The notes below the pieces were generated by a model. It ran no database searches, was not told the DNA's origin, and saw only the letters and a list, made by a program, of their open reading frames with translations. A DNA stretch of 64,000 bases, taken from Candidatus Kryptoniota bacterium (GTDB lineage Bacteria; Bacteroidota; Ignavibacteria; Kryptoniales; JAKASW01). The stretch is taken from the NCBI GenBank assembly GCA_024641705.1, contig JAHECO010000001.1, positions 321,897 through 385,896 of the forward strand. The letters are read 5' to 3'. Both the position numbers and the translations under genes were made by a program. This document shows, piece after piece, positions 8,745 through 17,282 of this stretch. How positions within the stretch are numbered: position 1 is the first letter of the stretch; each line of letters opens with the position of its first letter.

Positions 8745-9509
8745 ATGCAAGTTGACTTACCGCTTTCCAGCAAAAGGATTGTCGTAACCAGGACCGAAGA
8801 TCAGTCCGAATCCATTACCACCGAACTGGAAAAGTTCGGAGCGCACGTCCTTTGCGTTCCCACGATAAGGATAGAGACAGCCGCTCTTTCCCAGGAGGAT
8901 TCGGCTCGAATTGCAGGCTTCAGCGGTTACGACGTCGTGATCTTCACGTCTGTCAACGCGGTCAAGAACGCAGCCCTGCACGCCGGCATGAAGAAGGGCG
9001 CCGACGGCAAACCGTTCGTGATAGCCATCGGAAAGAAAACCTCCGAGACCGTTACACAGGCCGGAATCATTCCCGATTTCGTCCCGGATAAATTCAATTC
9101 TGCCGAGCTCATGAAATCTCTCGGCGATTTCGACTGGAAGGGCAAGCGTGTGCTCATACCGAAGGGGAGTCTCTCCGGCAGCGAGGTGGCCGATTCGGTG
9201 AGGGCCCACGGCGGAGCTGCGGAAGAGGTCGTGGTCTACAACACGCTTCCCAACGATTCCATCGACGTCGGGATGAAGGAGCAGATAGTCGCCGGTGAGT
9301 TTGATATCGTAGCCTTCTTCAGCCCGTCCCAGGTCAGGAATTTCCTCGGAGTCTTTGGTGCCCGTGTACTTAGCGGGAAGGAAATTGCCGCCATCGGTCC
9401 GACCACGAGAAAGGCCGCCGAAAACCTCGGACTCGGCGTCGATGTCGTCCCGGAAAATTCAACCATAGAAAACCTGGTGGCTAGTTTGGTCAGACATGAA
9501 AAAGCTTGA
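8745..9509 (+). CDS. hemD: Uroporphyrinogen-III synthase
   Basis: 254 residues. Cyclises hydroxymethylbilane with inversion of ring D. The family is poorly conserved; the signs here are KRIVVTRTEDQS at the start, DVVIFTSVNAVKNA, a central VLIPKGSLSGSEV, VVVYNTLP, DIVAFFSPSQVRNF and the C-terminal AAIGPTTRKAAENLGL. Position between hemC and hemE supports it strongly. Its end overlaps hemE by 14 bp. A GAGGAGAAAGG site lies somewhat far (about 14 bases) from the ATG. Confidence 0.93.
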   Translation: MQVDLPLSSKRIVVTRTEDQSESITTELEKFGAHVLCVPTIRIETAALSQEDSARIAGFSGYDVVIFTSVNAVKNAALHAGMKKGADGKPFVIAIGKKTSETVTQAGIIPDFVPDKFNSAELMKSLGDFDWKGKRVLIPKGSLSGSEVADSVRAHGGAAEEVVVYNTLPNDSIDVGMKEQIVAGEFDIVAFFSPSQVRNFLGVFGARVLSGKEIAAIGPTTRKAAENLGLGVDVVPENSTIENLVASLVRHEKA

Positions 9510-10524
9510 CAACGACCTCCTTCTGAGAGTCATTGAAGGGCGCTCTGCCGAACGGACGCCGATTTGGATCATGCGTCAGGCGGGGAGATACCTGCCCGAG
9601 TATATGGCGATCAGGGCACAGCATGATTTCCTCACGATGTGCAGGACACCGGAGCTCTCTTCCGAGGTTACGATTCAACCGGTGGATATCGTCGGAGTCG
9701 ACGCGGCGATAATATTCTCCGACATACTCGTTCTCCCCGAAGCGATGGGCATGCACCTGGTCGTCGAAGAGGGGAAGGGCGGGCCGCGCTTCACCAATCC
9801 GATCAGAAACAGGGAGTCGCTTTCTTCGGTACATGACGCGGATTGCGGGAAAGGCCTCGAATACCTCTCGGATGCAATCCGACTTACTGTCGAGAGATTG
9901 AACGGGCGCGTTCCGCTTATCGGTTTCAGCGGTTCTCCCTGGACCCTTTTCGCCTATATGGTTGAAGGCAAGGGGGGCGAGTTTGTGCACGCGCGGGCAA
10001 TGCTTTATGAAGATCCTTCGACCGCTCACCGGCTGCTTGAAATCCTCGCAAGGAACGCCGTTTCCTACCTGAAGATGCAGCGCGAAGCGGGTGCTGACGT
10101 CGTCCAGATCTTCGATACCTGGGCCGGTGCACTCCCTCCGGCTCTTTTTGAAGAGTTTTCGTTGAGATATATAAAGGAAATTGTCCGGTCGCTCCAACCT
10201 GAAGTGCCGGTGATCGTTTTCTCCAAGGGAGCTAACTATTCCCTGGAGGCAATAGGCTCCATCGGAGCATCGGCAGTGGGTGTCGATTGGACAATCCCGA
10301 TAGGCGAAGCCGCACGGCGCGCGAACAACGTTGTCCAGGGAAATCTCGATCCCGCTCTTTTGTTTGCCGGTTCCGAAGCGATACGCCGCGGTGCGGAAGC
10401 GGTCCTGGAACAGGCCCCGTCTGGAAAACATATCTTCAACCTCGGTCATGGGATCATGCCCGGAACACCAGTCGCGAATGTCAGGGCACTTGTGGATTTT
10501 GTGAAATCGTGGAGGGCGAATTGA
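9496..10524 (+). CDS. hemE: Uroporphyrinogen decarboxylase
   Basis: 342 residues. Decarboxylates the four acetates of uroporphyrinogen III to give coproporphyrinogen III. Shows the family signatures IMRQAGRYLPEY (with the substrate-binding Arg) and GFSGSPWTL, plus DILVLPEAMG and LGHGIMPGTP near the end. Overlaps hemD. Next downstream is hemH rather than a coproporphyrinogen oxidase, see findings. Confidence 0.97.
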   Translation: MKKLDNDLLLRVIEGRSAERTPIWIMRQAGRYLPEYMAIRAQHDFLTMCRTPELSSEVTIQPVDIVGVDAAIIFSDILVLPEAMGMHLVVEEGKGGPRFTNPIRNRESLSSVHDADCGKGLEYLSDAIRLTVERLNGRVPLIGFSGSPWTLFAYMVEGKGGEFVHARAMLYEDPSTAHRLLEILARNAVSYLKMQREAGADVVQIFDTWAGALPPALFEEFSLRYIKEIVRSLQPEVPVIVFSKGANYSLEAIGSIGASAVGVDWTIPIGEAARRANNVVQGNLDPALLFAGSEAIRRGAEAVLEQAPSGKHIFNLGHGIMPGTPVANVRALVDFVKSWRAN

Positions 10525-10594
10525 ACCGGAGTCCGCGAGGGTGTACAATCGCGCTTTCTTGCAGCGTCGTATCTGACGGCGCGGGGGAGATGTA

Positions 10595-11563
10595 ATGGAC
10601 AAGATCGGCGTGGTGCTCCTGAATCTTGGCGGCCCGTTGGCGATCGACGATATCGAGGAGTTTCTCTTCAACCTGTTCATGGATCCGTATATAATCGAGA
10701 TTCCGCTCGGCGGCTTTCCGAGAAGGATGCTTGCGAGGTTCATCGCCAAACGACGGGCGAAGAAGACGGCGTACTATTACGAAATCATGGGAGGGAAATC
10801 CCCGCAGTCCGAGCTGACGATGCGGCAGGCCGATGCTCTCGAAAAGAAACTTCAGGAGAGTATCGACGCGAACGTGTACGTCGGGATGAGATATTTCAAA
10901 CCGTACATAGAAGAGGCTTATGCTTCGCTCTTGAATGACAACATAGAGAACGTCGTTCTACTTCCTTTATATCCTCATTATTCGAGGACCACTACCCTGT
11001 CCAGTTTTGAGGAGTGGAATCGTGTTACCAGACATCCCGGAAGAAGGATGAAGGTCATACAAATCGATGACTACCATGACGATCCTCTCTATATCGGCGC
11101 GGTGAGTGCGAGGATCGGCGAAGCGCTCGCTAAATTCCCGGAAGACGTGCGGAACAATGTCCACATACTCTTCAGTGCGCATGGCGTTCCGGTGCGGGTG
11201 ATAAAGCGCGGCGATCCTTACCAGAAGCAGATACTGGAGACAGTAGGCCTTGTATCGAAAAATTTTCCGAACCCTCATTCTCTCGCGTACCAGAGCAGGG
11301 TCGGACCCGTGAAGTGGCTTGGCCCGCCAACCCTGGAAGAGATAAAGCGCCTCGCGGCGGGAGGCGAGAAGAACATCCTTGCGGTTCCCATAAGCTTTGT
11401 CAGCGAGCATTCGGAAACACTGTACGAAGTAAACTATCTTTTCAGAAAGGAAGCAGCGCAGGCCGGAGTCAGGCAGTTCGAAATGATGCCGGCGCTGAAC
11501 GACTCGCCGAAATTCATAGAGACTCTGACTGGGCTGGTATTGAAGAGAGCGAAAGAGTTTTAA
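10595..11563 (+). CDS. hemH: Ferrochelatase (proto- or coproporphyrin type)
   Basis: 322 residues. Inserts Fe(II) into the porphyrin. Motifs: VLLNLGGP at the N-terminus, LLPLYPHYSRTTT, LFSAHGVP with the metal-binding His and ISFVSEHSETLYE with the catalytic Glu. Whether the substrate is protoporphyrin IX or coproporphyrin III cannot be read reliably; the hemE-hemH-hemY order is also the order in Firmicutes that use the coproporphyrin route. A ribosome site (GGGGGAGAT) precedes the ATG. Confidence 0.95.
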   Translation: MDKIGVVLLNLGGPLAIDDIEEFLFNLFMDPYIIEIPLGGFPRRMLARFIAKRRAKKTAYYYEIMGGKSPQSELTMRQADALEKKLQESIDANVYVGMRYFKPYIEEAYASLLNDNIENVVLLPLYPHYSRTTTLSSFEEWNRVTRHPGRRMKVIQIDDYHDDPLYIGAVSARIGEALAKFPEDVRNNVHILFSAHGVPVRVIKRGDPYQKQILETVGLVSKNFPNPHSLAYQSRVGPVKWLGPPTLEEIKRLAAGGEKNILAVPISFVSEHSETLYEVNYLFRKEAAQAGVRQFEMMPALNDSPKFIETLTGLVLKRAKEF

Positions 11564-11702
11564 AGGTCCGCCGAATGGATGAAATGAAGACGGAAATATC
11601 GGCAGGATGCCCGGAGGATGTGCGCGCGGCGCGATTGCCAAACAGTCTGACGGAAACTGCCCCTCGTGCGGGATATGGCGGTCTTAATAATCTTGGATTG
11701 AT

Positions 11703-13055
11703 ATGAGAATAGCAGTAGTCGGTGCCGGCATTTCGGGATTGTCGGCGGCGCATTTCCTGAGAAAAGCGGGCGCGGAAGTTGCGGTGTTCGAGAAGAATCC
11801 CGGCCCGGGAGGCACGATCGGCACGAAGGTCATCGACGGTTATCTCGTCGAGAGCGGACCCAACAGCACATCGGAAACTAACTTTGTCATAGATGAGCTC
11901 CTGTCCGATCTGTCGATCAGCGACGAGAAGGTCTACGCCGACGAGACATCGAAGTACCGCTTCATCCTGCGCAACGGCAGGCTTCACGCGCTGCCGGGCG
12001 GACCGGGGTCGTTCATCTCGACGAAGCTGTGGACTCTCGGGGGCAAACTGAGGTTGTTTGCCGAGCCGTTTATAGGAAAGGCCGGGTACGAAGAATCGAT
12101 TGCCGATTTCGTCACGCGCAGGCTTGGGGGCGAGTTTTTGGACTATGCGATAAACCCGTTTGTCGCGGGCGTCTATGCCGGCAGCCCCTCTGACCTCAGC
12201 GTACGTGCCGCGTTCCCCAAACTCTACGCGCTGGAGGAAAAATACGGTGGACTCCTGAAGGGGGCCCTGCTGGGAGCGCGTGAGAGGAAGAAAAGAGGGA
12301 CGAAAGCAAGGGCGTCCGCAAAACTGTTCTCCTTCCGAAGCGGCATGGGGATACTCACATCCACCATTGCCCGTGAACTTGGCGAATCGATACGGTTCGG
12401 AGCGGCGGTGGAGAGTGTTAAACGGGACGGTACCAGCTTCGTCGTGAACTACTCGCTCAATGCCAAACTCGACAGCGGGATTTTCGACGGCGTAGTCCTT
12501 TCCGTCCCGGCGTTCGCCGCGGCCGCTATTGTGAAGTCATGGCTGCCCGAGCTGTCGAGCGAGCTGGCGAAGATCAAGTATCCTCCCGTCGCGGTAGCGG
12601 TCCTCGGCTACAGGCGCGAGCAGGTGAGAACAGACCTGAAGGGGTTCGGATTCCTGGTGCCGGAGGTTGAAAGCAGAAAGATACTCGGGACGATCTGGAG
12701 TTCCAGCATATTCCCCGACCGTGCTCCGGAGGGATGCGTGGAATTCACTTCATTCATAGGAGGCTCGAGGCAGCCCAAGCTGACCGCGCTCTCCAGTGAG
12801 GACGTTGCCAGGGTGGTACACGAGGAGAACGCCGCGCTGATGAAGATAGACGGAGTGCCTGTCTTCCGCGCCGTCAGCAAATGGGAGAAGGCAATCCCCC
12901 AGTACAACATAGGCCACCTGTCTATCCTGGACGCAGTCAGGCACGTTGAAAGCCTGTACAAGGGATTTTATATTTGTTCGAACTATAAGGACGGAATTTC
13001 CGTCGCCGACTGCATTGCGAACGGGAAGAAAACCGCCGAGAGTTTTTTAGCCTGA
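11703..13055 (+). CDS. hemG: FAD-dependent protoporphyrinogen/coproporphyrinogen oxidase (HemY type)
   Basis: 450 residues. The N-terminus is a dinucleotide-binding fold, VVGAGISGLSAAHFLRKAG, followed by VFEKNPGPGGTIGT; later GPNSTSE, YAINPFVAGVYAG and the C-terminal flavin contact YKDGISVADCIANGKKTAE are typical of HemY/PPOX. It oxidises protoporphyrinogen IX, or coproporphyrinogen III if this lineage uses the alternative route. Separated from hemH by 139 bp without another gene. The symbol hemG is used in its broad sense; this is not the short flavodoxin-like HemG. Confidence 0.94.
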   Translation: MRIAVVGAGISGLSAAHFLRKAGAEVAVFEKNPGPGGTIGTKVIDGYLVESGPNSTSETNFVIDELLSDLSISDEKVYADETSKYRFILRNGRLHALPGGPGSFISTKLWTLGGKLRLFAEPFIGKAGYEESIADFVTRRLGGEFLDYAINPFVAGVYAGSPSDLSVRAAFPKLYALEEKYGGLLKGALLGARERKKRGTKARASAKLFSFRSGMGILTSTIARELGESIRFGAAVESVKRDGTSFVVNYSLNAKLDSGIFDGVVLSVPAFAAAAIVKSWLPELSSELAKIKYPPVAVAVLGYRREQVRTDLKGFGFLVPEVESRKILGTIWSSSIFPDRAPEGCVEFTSFIGGSRQPKLTALSSEDVARVVHEENAALMKIDGVPVFRAVSKWEKAIPQYNIGHLSILDAVRHVESLYKGFYICSNYKDGISVADCIANGKKTAESFLA

Positions 13056-13133
13056 AGGAAAGCTTCGCCGCGAGCACGCGGTGAGATTATCCGAATTTTG
13101 ACCGGAGTTCATTGTGGAAAGGAGTAATATGCC

Positions 13134-14150
13134 ATGATTACCATGACTGAATATCAGAAGAAAACCGGTTTCCCGACCGTGAGGATGAGAAGACTGAGGA
13201 TGACCGAGACGATTCGGGAGATGGTGCGCGAGACCGTGCTGCAGCCGTCGGACTTCATCTATCCGATGTTTGTTGTGCCGGGCAAGAAGGTGCGCCGCGA
13301 AATCTCGTCGATGCCCAACGTGTTTCAGCTTTCGGTTGACGAGCTCGTGCGCGAATGCGAGAGCGTTTACAAGTCGGGGGTGAAGTCGGTAATCCTGTTC
13401 GGAATACCTTCACATAAAGACGAGTACGGCTCCGAAGCTTACGATGAGAACGGCATAGTCCAGCAGGCAATCAGGGAGTTGAAGAAGCAACTGCCCGACC
13501 TGTTCGTCATAACGGACGTCTGTCTATGCGAGTACACTTCGCACGGCCACTGCGGCGTTCTGCGCGAGATATCCCCCGGGCAGGTGGAAATTGTGAACGA
13601 TGAGACCCTTGACCTTCTGGCCAAAGAAGCGCTGACGCACGTGCAGGCGGGTGCCGACATGGTCGCACCGAGCGACATGATGGACGGCAGGGTCGCGGCG
13701 ATAAGAAACCTCCTTGACGAGAACGGGTTTCTCTCGACGCCGATCATGAGCTACGCGGCAAAATATGCCTCCGGTTTCTACGGCCCGTTCAGGGACGCGG
13801 CGGAGTCGACCCCGAAGTTCGGAGACCGCAAGAGCCACCAGATGGATCCCGCCAACACGAACGAAGCCGTCCGCGAGGTCGCGCTCGACATAGACGAAGG
13901 GGCGGATATCGTGATGGTCAAGCCCGCACTTGCATACCTCGACGTGATCTACCGGGTGAAGAACGAATTCAGGATGCCGACGGCAGCATACCAGGTGAGC
14001 GGCGAATATTCGATGATCAAGGCGGCCGCGCGAAACGGCTGGCTCGACGAACCGAGGATCATGATGGAGACGCTCACGGCCATAAAGAGGGCCGGCGCGG
14101 ATCTGATACTCACGTACTTCGCGGTCGACGCGGCGAAACTGCTCAGGTGA
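13134..14150 (+). CDS. hemB: Delta-aminolevulinic acid dehydratase (porphobilinogen synthase)
   Basis: 338 residues. Condenses two ALA molecules to porphobilinogen. It has the cysteine-type zinc site ([14 protein letters not shown]), the two Schiff-base lysines in [17 protein letters not shown] and [11 protein letters not shown], and [10 protein letters not shown]. The ATG at 13134 follows AAAGGAG; an earlier ATG at 13129 stops at once in its frame. A small hairpin follows the stop at 14155. Confidence 0.97.
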   Translation: MITMTEYQKKTGFPTVRMRRLRMTETIREMVRETVLQPSDFIYPMFVVPGKKVRREISSMPNVFQLSVDELVRECESVYKSGVKSVILFGIPSHKDEYGSEAYDENGIVQQAIRELKKQLPDLFVITDVCLCEYTSHGHCGVLREISPGQVEIVNDETLDLLAKEALTHVQAGADMVAPSDMMDGRVAAIRNLLDENGFLSTPIMSYAAKYASGFYGPFRDAAESTPKFGDRKSHQMDPANTNEAVREVALDIDEGADIVMVKPALAYLDVIYRVKNEFRMPTAAYQVSGEYSMIKAAARNGWLDEPRIMMETLTAIKRAGADLILTYFAVDAAKLLR

Positions 14151-14154
14151 TTTT

Positions 14155-14175
14155 CCGAAGGTTCAATACCTTCGG
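14155..14175. other. Hairpin after hemB (GAAGGT/ACCTTC type)
   Basis: CCGAAGGT-TCAAT-ACCTTCGG makes a perfect 8-bp stem 4 bases after the hemB stop and 14 bases before the next GTG start. No T-run follows, so it is not an ordinary intrinsic terminator. Similar core sequences sit at 15185 and 25190. Confidence 0.55.
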
Positions 14176-14189
14176 AAGGTAGAGACGCA

Positions 14190-15173
14190 GTGGAGAGGGT
14201 CTTTGTCACAGGGGCCAGCGGGCTTATAGGTTCGAACCTTTGTCACAAGCTGAGCACGCTCGGTTACGAAGTGACGGGCATGGTGCGGGAGAAATCCAAC
14301 CTTCTCGGGCTCAAAGGCTTTCAGGGCAGGATAGTCCGCGGCGACATACTTGACGAGGCGGGGCTCGCGAGATCTATGGAGGACGCCGATTATGTCTTTC
14401 ATACTGCAGGGTTGGTAAGTTTCGACAACAGGAGGCGTGAAGAACTCAATCGCGTAAACTCAGCCGGGGTTCGCAGCGTGGTTGGCGCCGCTCTGAGGGC
14501 CGGAGTGAAGCGTGTCATCCACACGAGTTCGGTCGCTGCGATCGGCATTCCCGAGGAGGGCAACATCGCGGATGAGGGGGTCGAATACAACAGGTTCAGA
14601 CACAACGTATCCTACGGCGACAGCAAACATCACGGGGAAGTCGAGATTAGAAAGGGGGTCGAACGCGGCCTCGACGCGGTGATCGTTAATCCGGCATCCG
14701 TGATTGGACAGAGAGATGTCTATTTCCACTCCGGAATACTCCTTAAGATCTTGAGAGGGAAGAGGGTTGTCCCCTACCTCCCGGGCGGTATGTGCGTCGT
14801 GGGTGTAGATGACGTCGTGGAAGGCGAGATCGCGGTCCTCAATGCAGGCAGGACGGGTGAGCATTACATACTTGGAAGCGAAAACATGACCTTCAAAGAG
14901 CTCTTCGGGCAGATTTGCCGCGTTGTCGGTGCAGCTGCTCCCCGCTTGCAGGTACCGATTTGGGGGGCAAGAGCGTCGGCTTCCTTGCTCGAAATCCTGT
15001 CGGTCCTGACCGGGAAGCCTCCCGTCCTGACGAAGGCGCATGTTGTGAGCGCGACTCTACCTCATTATTTTTCATCCACGAAGGCGATGCGCGAACTCGG
15101 CTACCGTCCGAGCCCAGTCCTGGAATCGATAAGGAAATCGTACGCCTGGTATCTTGAGAATGATTTGATGTGA
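14190..15173 (+). CDS. NAD(P)-dependent epimerase/dehydratase family protein (extended SDR)
   Basis: 327 residues, GTG start. Rossmann motif VFVTGASGLIGSNL, active-site set HTSSVAAIG and YGDSKHHGE (YxxxK, with the usual upstream Ser), and VNPASVIGQRD. It resembles dihydroflavonol-reductase-like and nucleoside-sugar epimerase-like SDRs acting on unknown substrates. It lies inside the haem block between hemB and hemL, which is unusual for this family; a role in tetrapyrrole metabolism is not shown by the sequence. Confidence 0.85.
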   Translation: MERVFVTGASGLIGSNLCHKLSTLGYEVTGMVREKSNLLGLKGFQGRIVRGDILDEAGLARSMEDADYVFHTAGLVSFDNRRREELNRVNSAGVRSVVGAALRAGVKRVIHTSSVAAIGIPEEGNIADEGVEYNRFRHNVSYGDSKHHGEVEIRKGVERGLDAVIVNPASVIGQRDVYFHSGILLKILRGKRVVPYLPGGMCVVGVDDVVEGEIAVLNAGRTGEHYILGSENMTFKELFGQICRVVGAAAPRLQVPIWGARASASLLEILSVLTGKPPVLTKAHVVSATLPHYFSSTKAMRELGYRPSPVLESIRKSYAWYLENDLM

Positions 15174-15184
15174 GTATGTATCTA

Positions 15185-15216
15185 ACCTCGCGAGGGTTCC
15201 TTAACCTTCGCAAGGT
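15185..15216. other. Hairpin before hemL (GAGGGTT/AACCTTC type)
   Basis: GCGAGGGTT-CCTT-AACCTTCGC forms a 9-bp stem with one G-T pair, extended outward by ACCTC against AAGGT with one mismatch. It starts 12 bases after the SDR stop and ends 21 bases before hemL. No T-run follows. Related in core sequence to the hairpins at 14155 and 25190. Confidence 0.55.
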
Positions 15217-15236
15217 CGGAAACCAAAGGAGAAAGC

Positions 15237-16535
15237 ATGAAGAATCTCAATACGAAGAAGAGCAGCAAACTTTTCGATGAGGCGAAGAAATATCTCCCGG
15301 GCGGGGTGAATTCACCCGTCAGGGCGTTCAAGTCGGTGAAGCGCGATCCCCTGTTCATCAGCAGGGCGAAAGGACAGTATATATACGACGTCGATGGGAA
15401 CAGGTTCATAGACTACGTCGGGTCGTGGGGCCCGATGATACTCGGCCACGCCCATCCGGCAGTGATTGCTGCCATAAAGAAAGCGGCGACAAACGGGACC
15501 AGTTTCGGAGCCCCGACGGCGAGCGAAGTGGAAATGGCCAGGCTCGTCCGGAAGATGATGCCGTCGGTGGAGGTCGTCCGGATGGTAAACAGCGGCACGG
15601 AGGCAACGATGAGCGCGGTCCGCGTGGCGAGGGCCTTCACGAACCGCGAGAAGATCGTAAAGTTTGCCGGCTGCTATCACGGGCATTTCGACAGCTTCCT
15701 CATCAAAGCCGGATCGGGCGCGACCACTTTCGGTACGCCCGACTCGCCCGGCGTGCCCGGGGATCTCGCCGCGAAGACGCTTGTGGCGGAGTTCAACGAT
15801 CTGGAGTCGGTAAAGAGATTGTTCGAAGACAACCGCGGCGAGATCGCGGCTGTTATTGTCGAACCCGTGGTCGGAAATATGGGGGTTGTCAATCCGAAAG
15901 GTGGGTTTCTTCTCGGCCTACTGGACGTGGCACATTCGAATGGCGCGCTGCTCATACTCGATGAAGTGATGACAGGTTTCAGGCTTGCGAGAGGCGGCGC
16001 GCAGGAATTGCTCGGCATAAGGCCTGACCTCACGACTTTCGGGAAAATTATCGGCGGCGGACTCCCCGTCGGTGCATATGGAGGGAGGCGCGAGATAATG
16101 AGAAGCGTTTCTCCCGACGGCCCGGTCTACCAGGCAGGGACTCTCTCCGGCAACCCGCTGGCGATGGCGGCTGGGCTCGCGCAGTTGAAGATCCTAGACA
16201 AGCAGAGGGGTATTTACAGGAGACTGGAGAAACTCGGGAAACTGCTGGAGGACGGGATAAACAGAAACATGGTGAAGCTCGGTTTGAGTTACACTCTCAA
16301 CCGCGCCGGTTCGATGTTTACGCTGTTCTTCACGAGTGAGCGAGTGCACGATTTCAATTCAGCGCTCGCATGCGATACAAACAGGTTCGCCGCATACTAC
16401 GGCGAAATGCTGAAACGCGGCATCTATCTTCCCCCGTCGCAGTTTGAGGCGGCGTTCATCTCGGCTGCACACACGGAACGCGACATAGAAAAAACTATCG
16501 CGGCGAATTACGATTCGCTCAAGGCGATCAGTTGA
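15237..16535 (+). CDS. hemL: Glutamate-1-semialdehyde 2,1-aminomutase
   Basis: 432 residues. PLP enzyme converting glutamate-1-semialdehyde to 5-aminolevulinate. Motifs: YLPGGVNSPVRAFK, VNSGTEATMSAVR, CYHGHFD, ILDEVMTGFR, and the PLP lysine in TTFGKIIGGGLPVGAYGG; also YQAGTLSGNPLAMAAG. An AAAGGAG site precedes the ATG. Together with hemA it shows that this organism uses the C5 pathway. Confidence 0.97.
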   Translation: MKNLNTKKSSKLFDEAKKYLPGGVNSPVRAFKSVKRDPLFISRAKGQYIYDVDGNRFIDYVGSWGPMILGHAHPAVIAAIKKAATNGTSFGAPTASEVEMARLVRKMMPSVEVVRMVNSGTEATMSAVRVARAFTNREKIVKFAGCYHGHFDSFLIKAGSGATTFGTPDSPGVPGDLAAKTLVAEFNDLESVKRLFEDNRGEIAAVIVEPVVGNMGVVNPKGGFLLGLLDVAHSNGALLILDEVMTGFRLARGGAQELLGIRPDLTTFGKIIGGGLPVGAYGGRREIMRSVSPDGPVYQAGTLSGNPLAMAAGLAQLKILDKQRGIYRRLEKLGKLLEDGINRNMVKLGLSYTLNRAGSMFTLFFTSERVHDFNSALACDTNRFAAYYGEMLKRGIYLPPSQFEAAFISAAHTERDIEKTIAANYDSLKAIS

Positions 16536-16577
16536 ATTCTTTCGCTGATGGAGGAAGAACGCGTGAAGTGGTGGGTA

Positions 16578-16871
16578 CTACTTCGTCGCTTCCGCTGTGG
16601 TCTTCGCTTGTTCCGCCGTCTTCTTCCTGCCTTTGTACATTATGCCGATAGGGACTATTACGATGTACCCTATGAAGAGGAGTACCGGAACGAGATCCAG
16701 CGGGATGAATCCGTAGACTGTGTTGTTGGTTGCGAGCAGGATGTAGGCGACAATTATAAGGAGAGCGCCGCCGATAATTATCGTGTAGTTAGTCCGGTTG
16801 AGCGGCATTTCCGTCTGGACTTTCGACCTTCTCTGGCGCTCTGTTCGCCTGCTCTTTATTGCTCTTGCCAT
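16578..16871 (-). CDS. Small two-TM membrane protein (DUF3098-like)
   Basis: 97 residues. A basic N-terminus (KSRRTERQRRSK) leads to RTNYTIIIGGALLIIVAYILLA and a second hydrophobic segment LVPVLLFIGYIVIVPIGIMY, then a charged Lys/Ala tail. The layout matches DUF3098-type proteins of Bacteroidota. Convergent with hemL, with a 42-bp gap. Function unknown. Confidence 0.7.
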   Translation of the reverse strand: MARAIKSRRTERQRRSKVQTEMPLNRTNYTIIIGGALLIIVAYILLATNNTVYGFIPLDLVPVLLFIGYIVIVPIGIMYKGRKKTAEQAKTTAEATK

Positions 16872-17282
16872 CTTTTCCTGCTTTCTTTTTCACAATATAA
16901 AATTGAAGACTGAACTAATTCAACATAGGAGATGATATCGCGGAGATGTTTGTCCGTGACTCGTTTGCTGAATTTGCCTGCGGCGTCGGCATCTCTTTCA
17001 GTGAACCATTGTCGCCGATGTCGCGGATTTCACGTGGATTCGGAATAATGTGCTTGACAATTATCGGCAAAGTCGCCAACTTAATTACCGATAAAGTAAC
17101 CGATTACTTAATTTCGTGGACCCATGAATTTGTTCCAATTTCGGCCATTTGTTGAAGGTCTGCCTGAACATATGCCGATTTCGGACGAATCATACTTCTC
17201 GCGACATCTGTTTCAGGTTACAATTTGATTTTGTCCGCAGATTGGGAAAATTTGAACATGAAAATGTCGGAAATGGACGAAG
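16872..17282. other. Intergenic/regulatory region upstream of the larA-family gene
   Basis: No gene is supported in these 411 bases. The composition becomes AT-rich towards the plus-strand gene at 17283. Visible elements: a TTGACA box at 17054-17059 without a clear -10 at normal spacing, and a palindrome AAGTAA-CCGA-TTACTT at 17094-17109 that could be an operator. The divergent gene ending upstream at 16871 would also be transcribed from here. Confidence 0.45.
17094..17109. promoter_or_regulatory. Candidate operator palindrome
   Basis: AAGTAA-CCGA-TTACTT is a perfect 6-4-6 inverted repeat about 175 bases upstream of the larA-family gene, downstream of a TTGACA box. No regulator is encoded beside it, so the binding protein is unknown. 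Confidence 0.3.
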
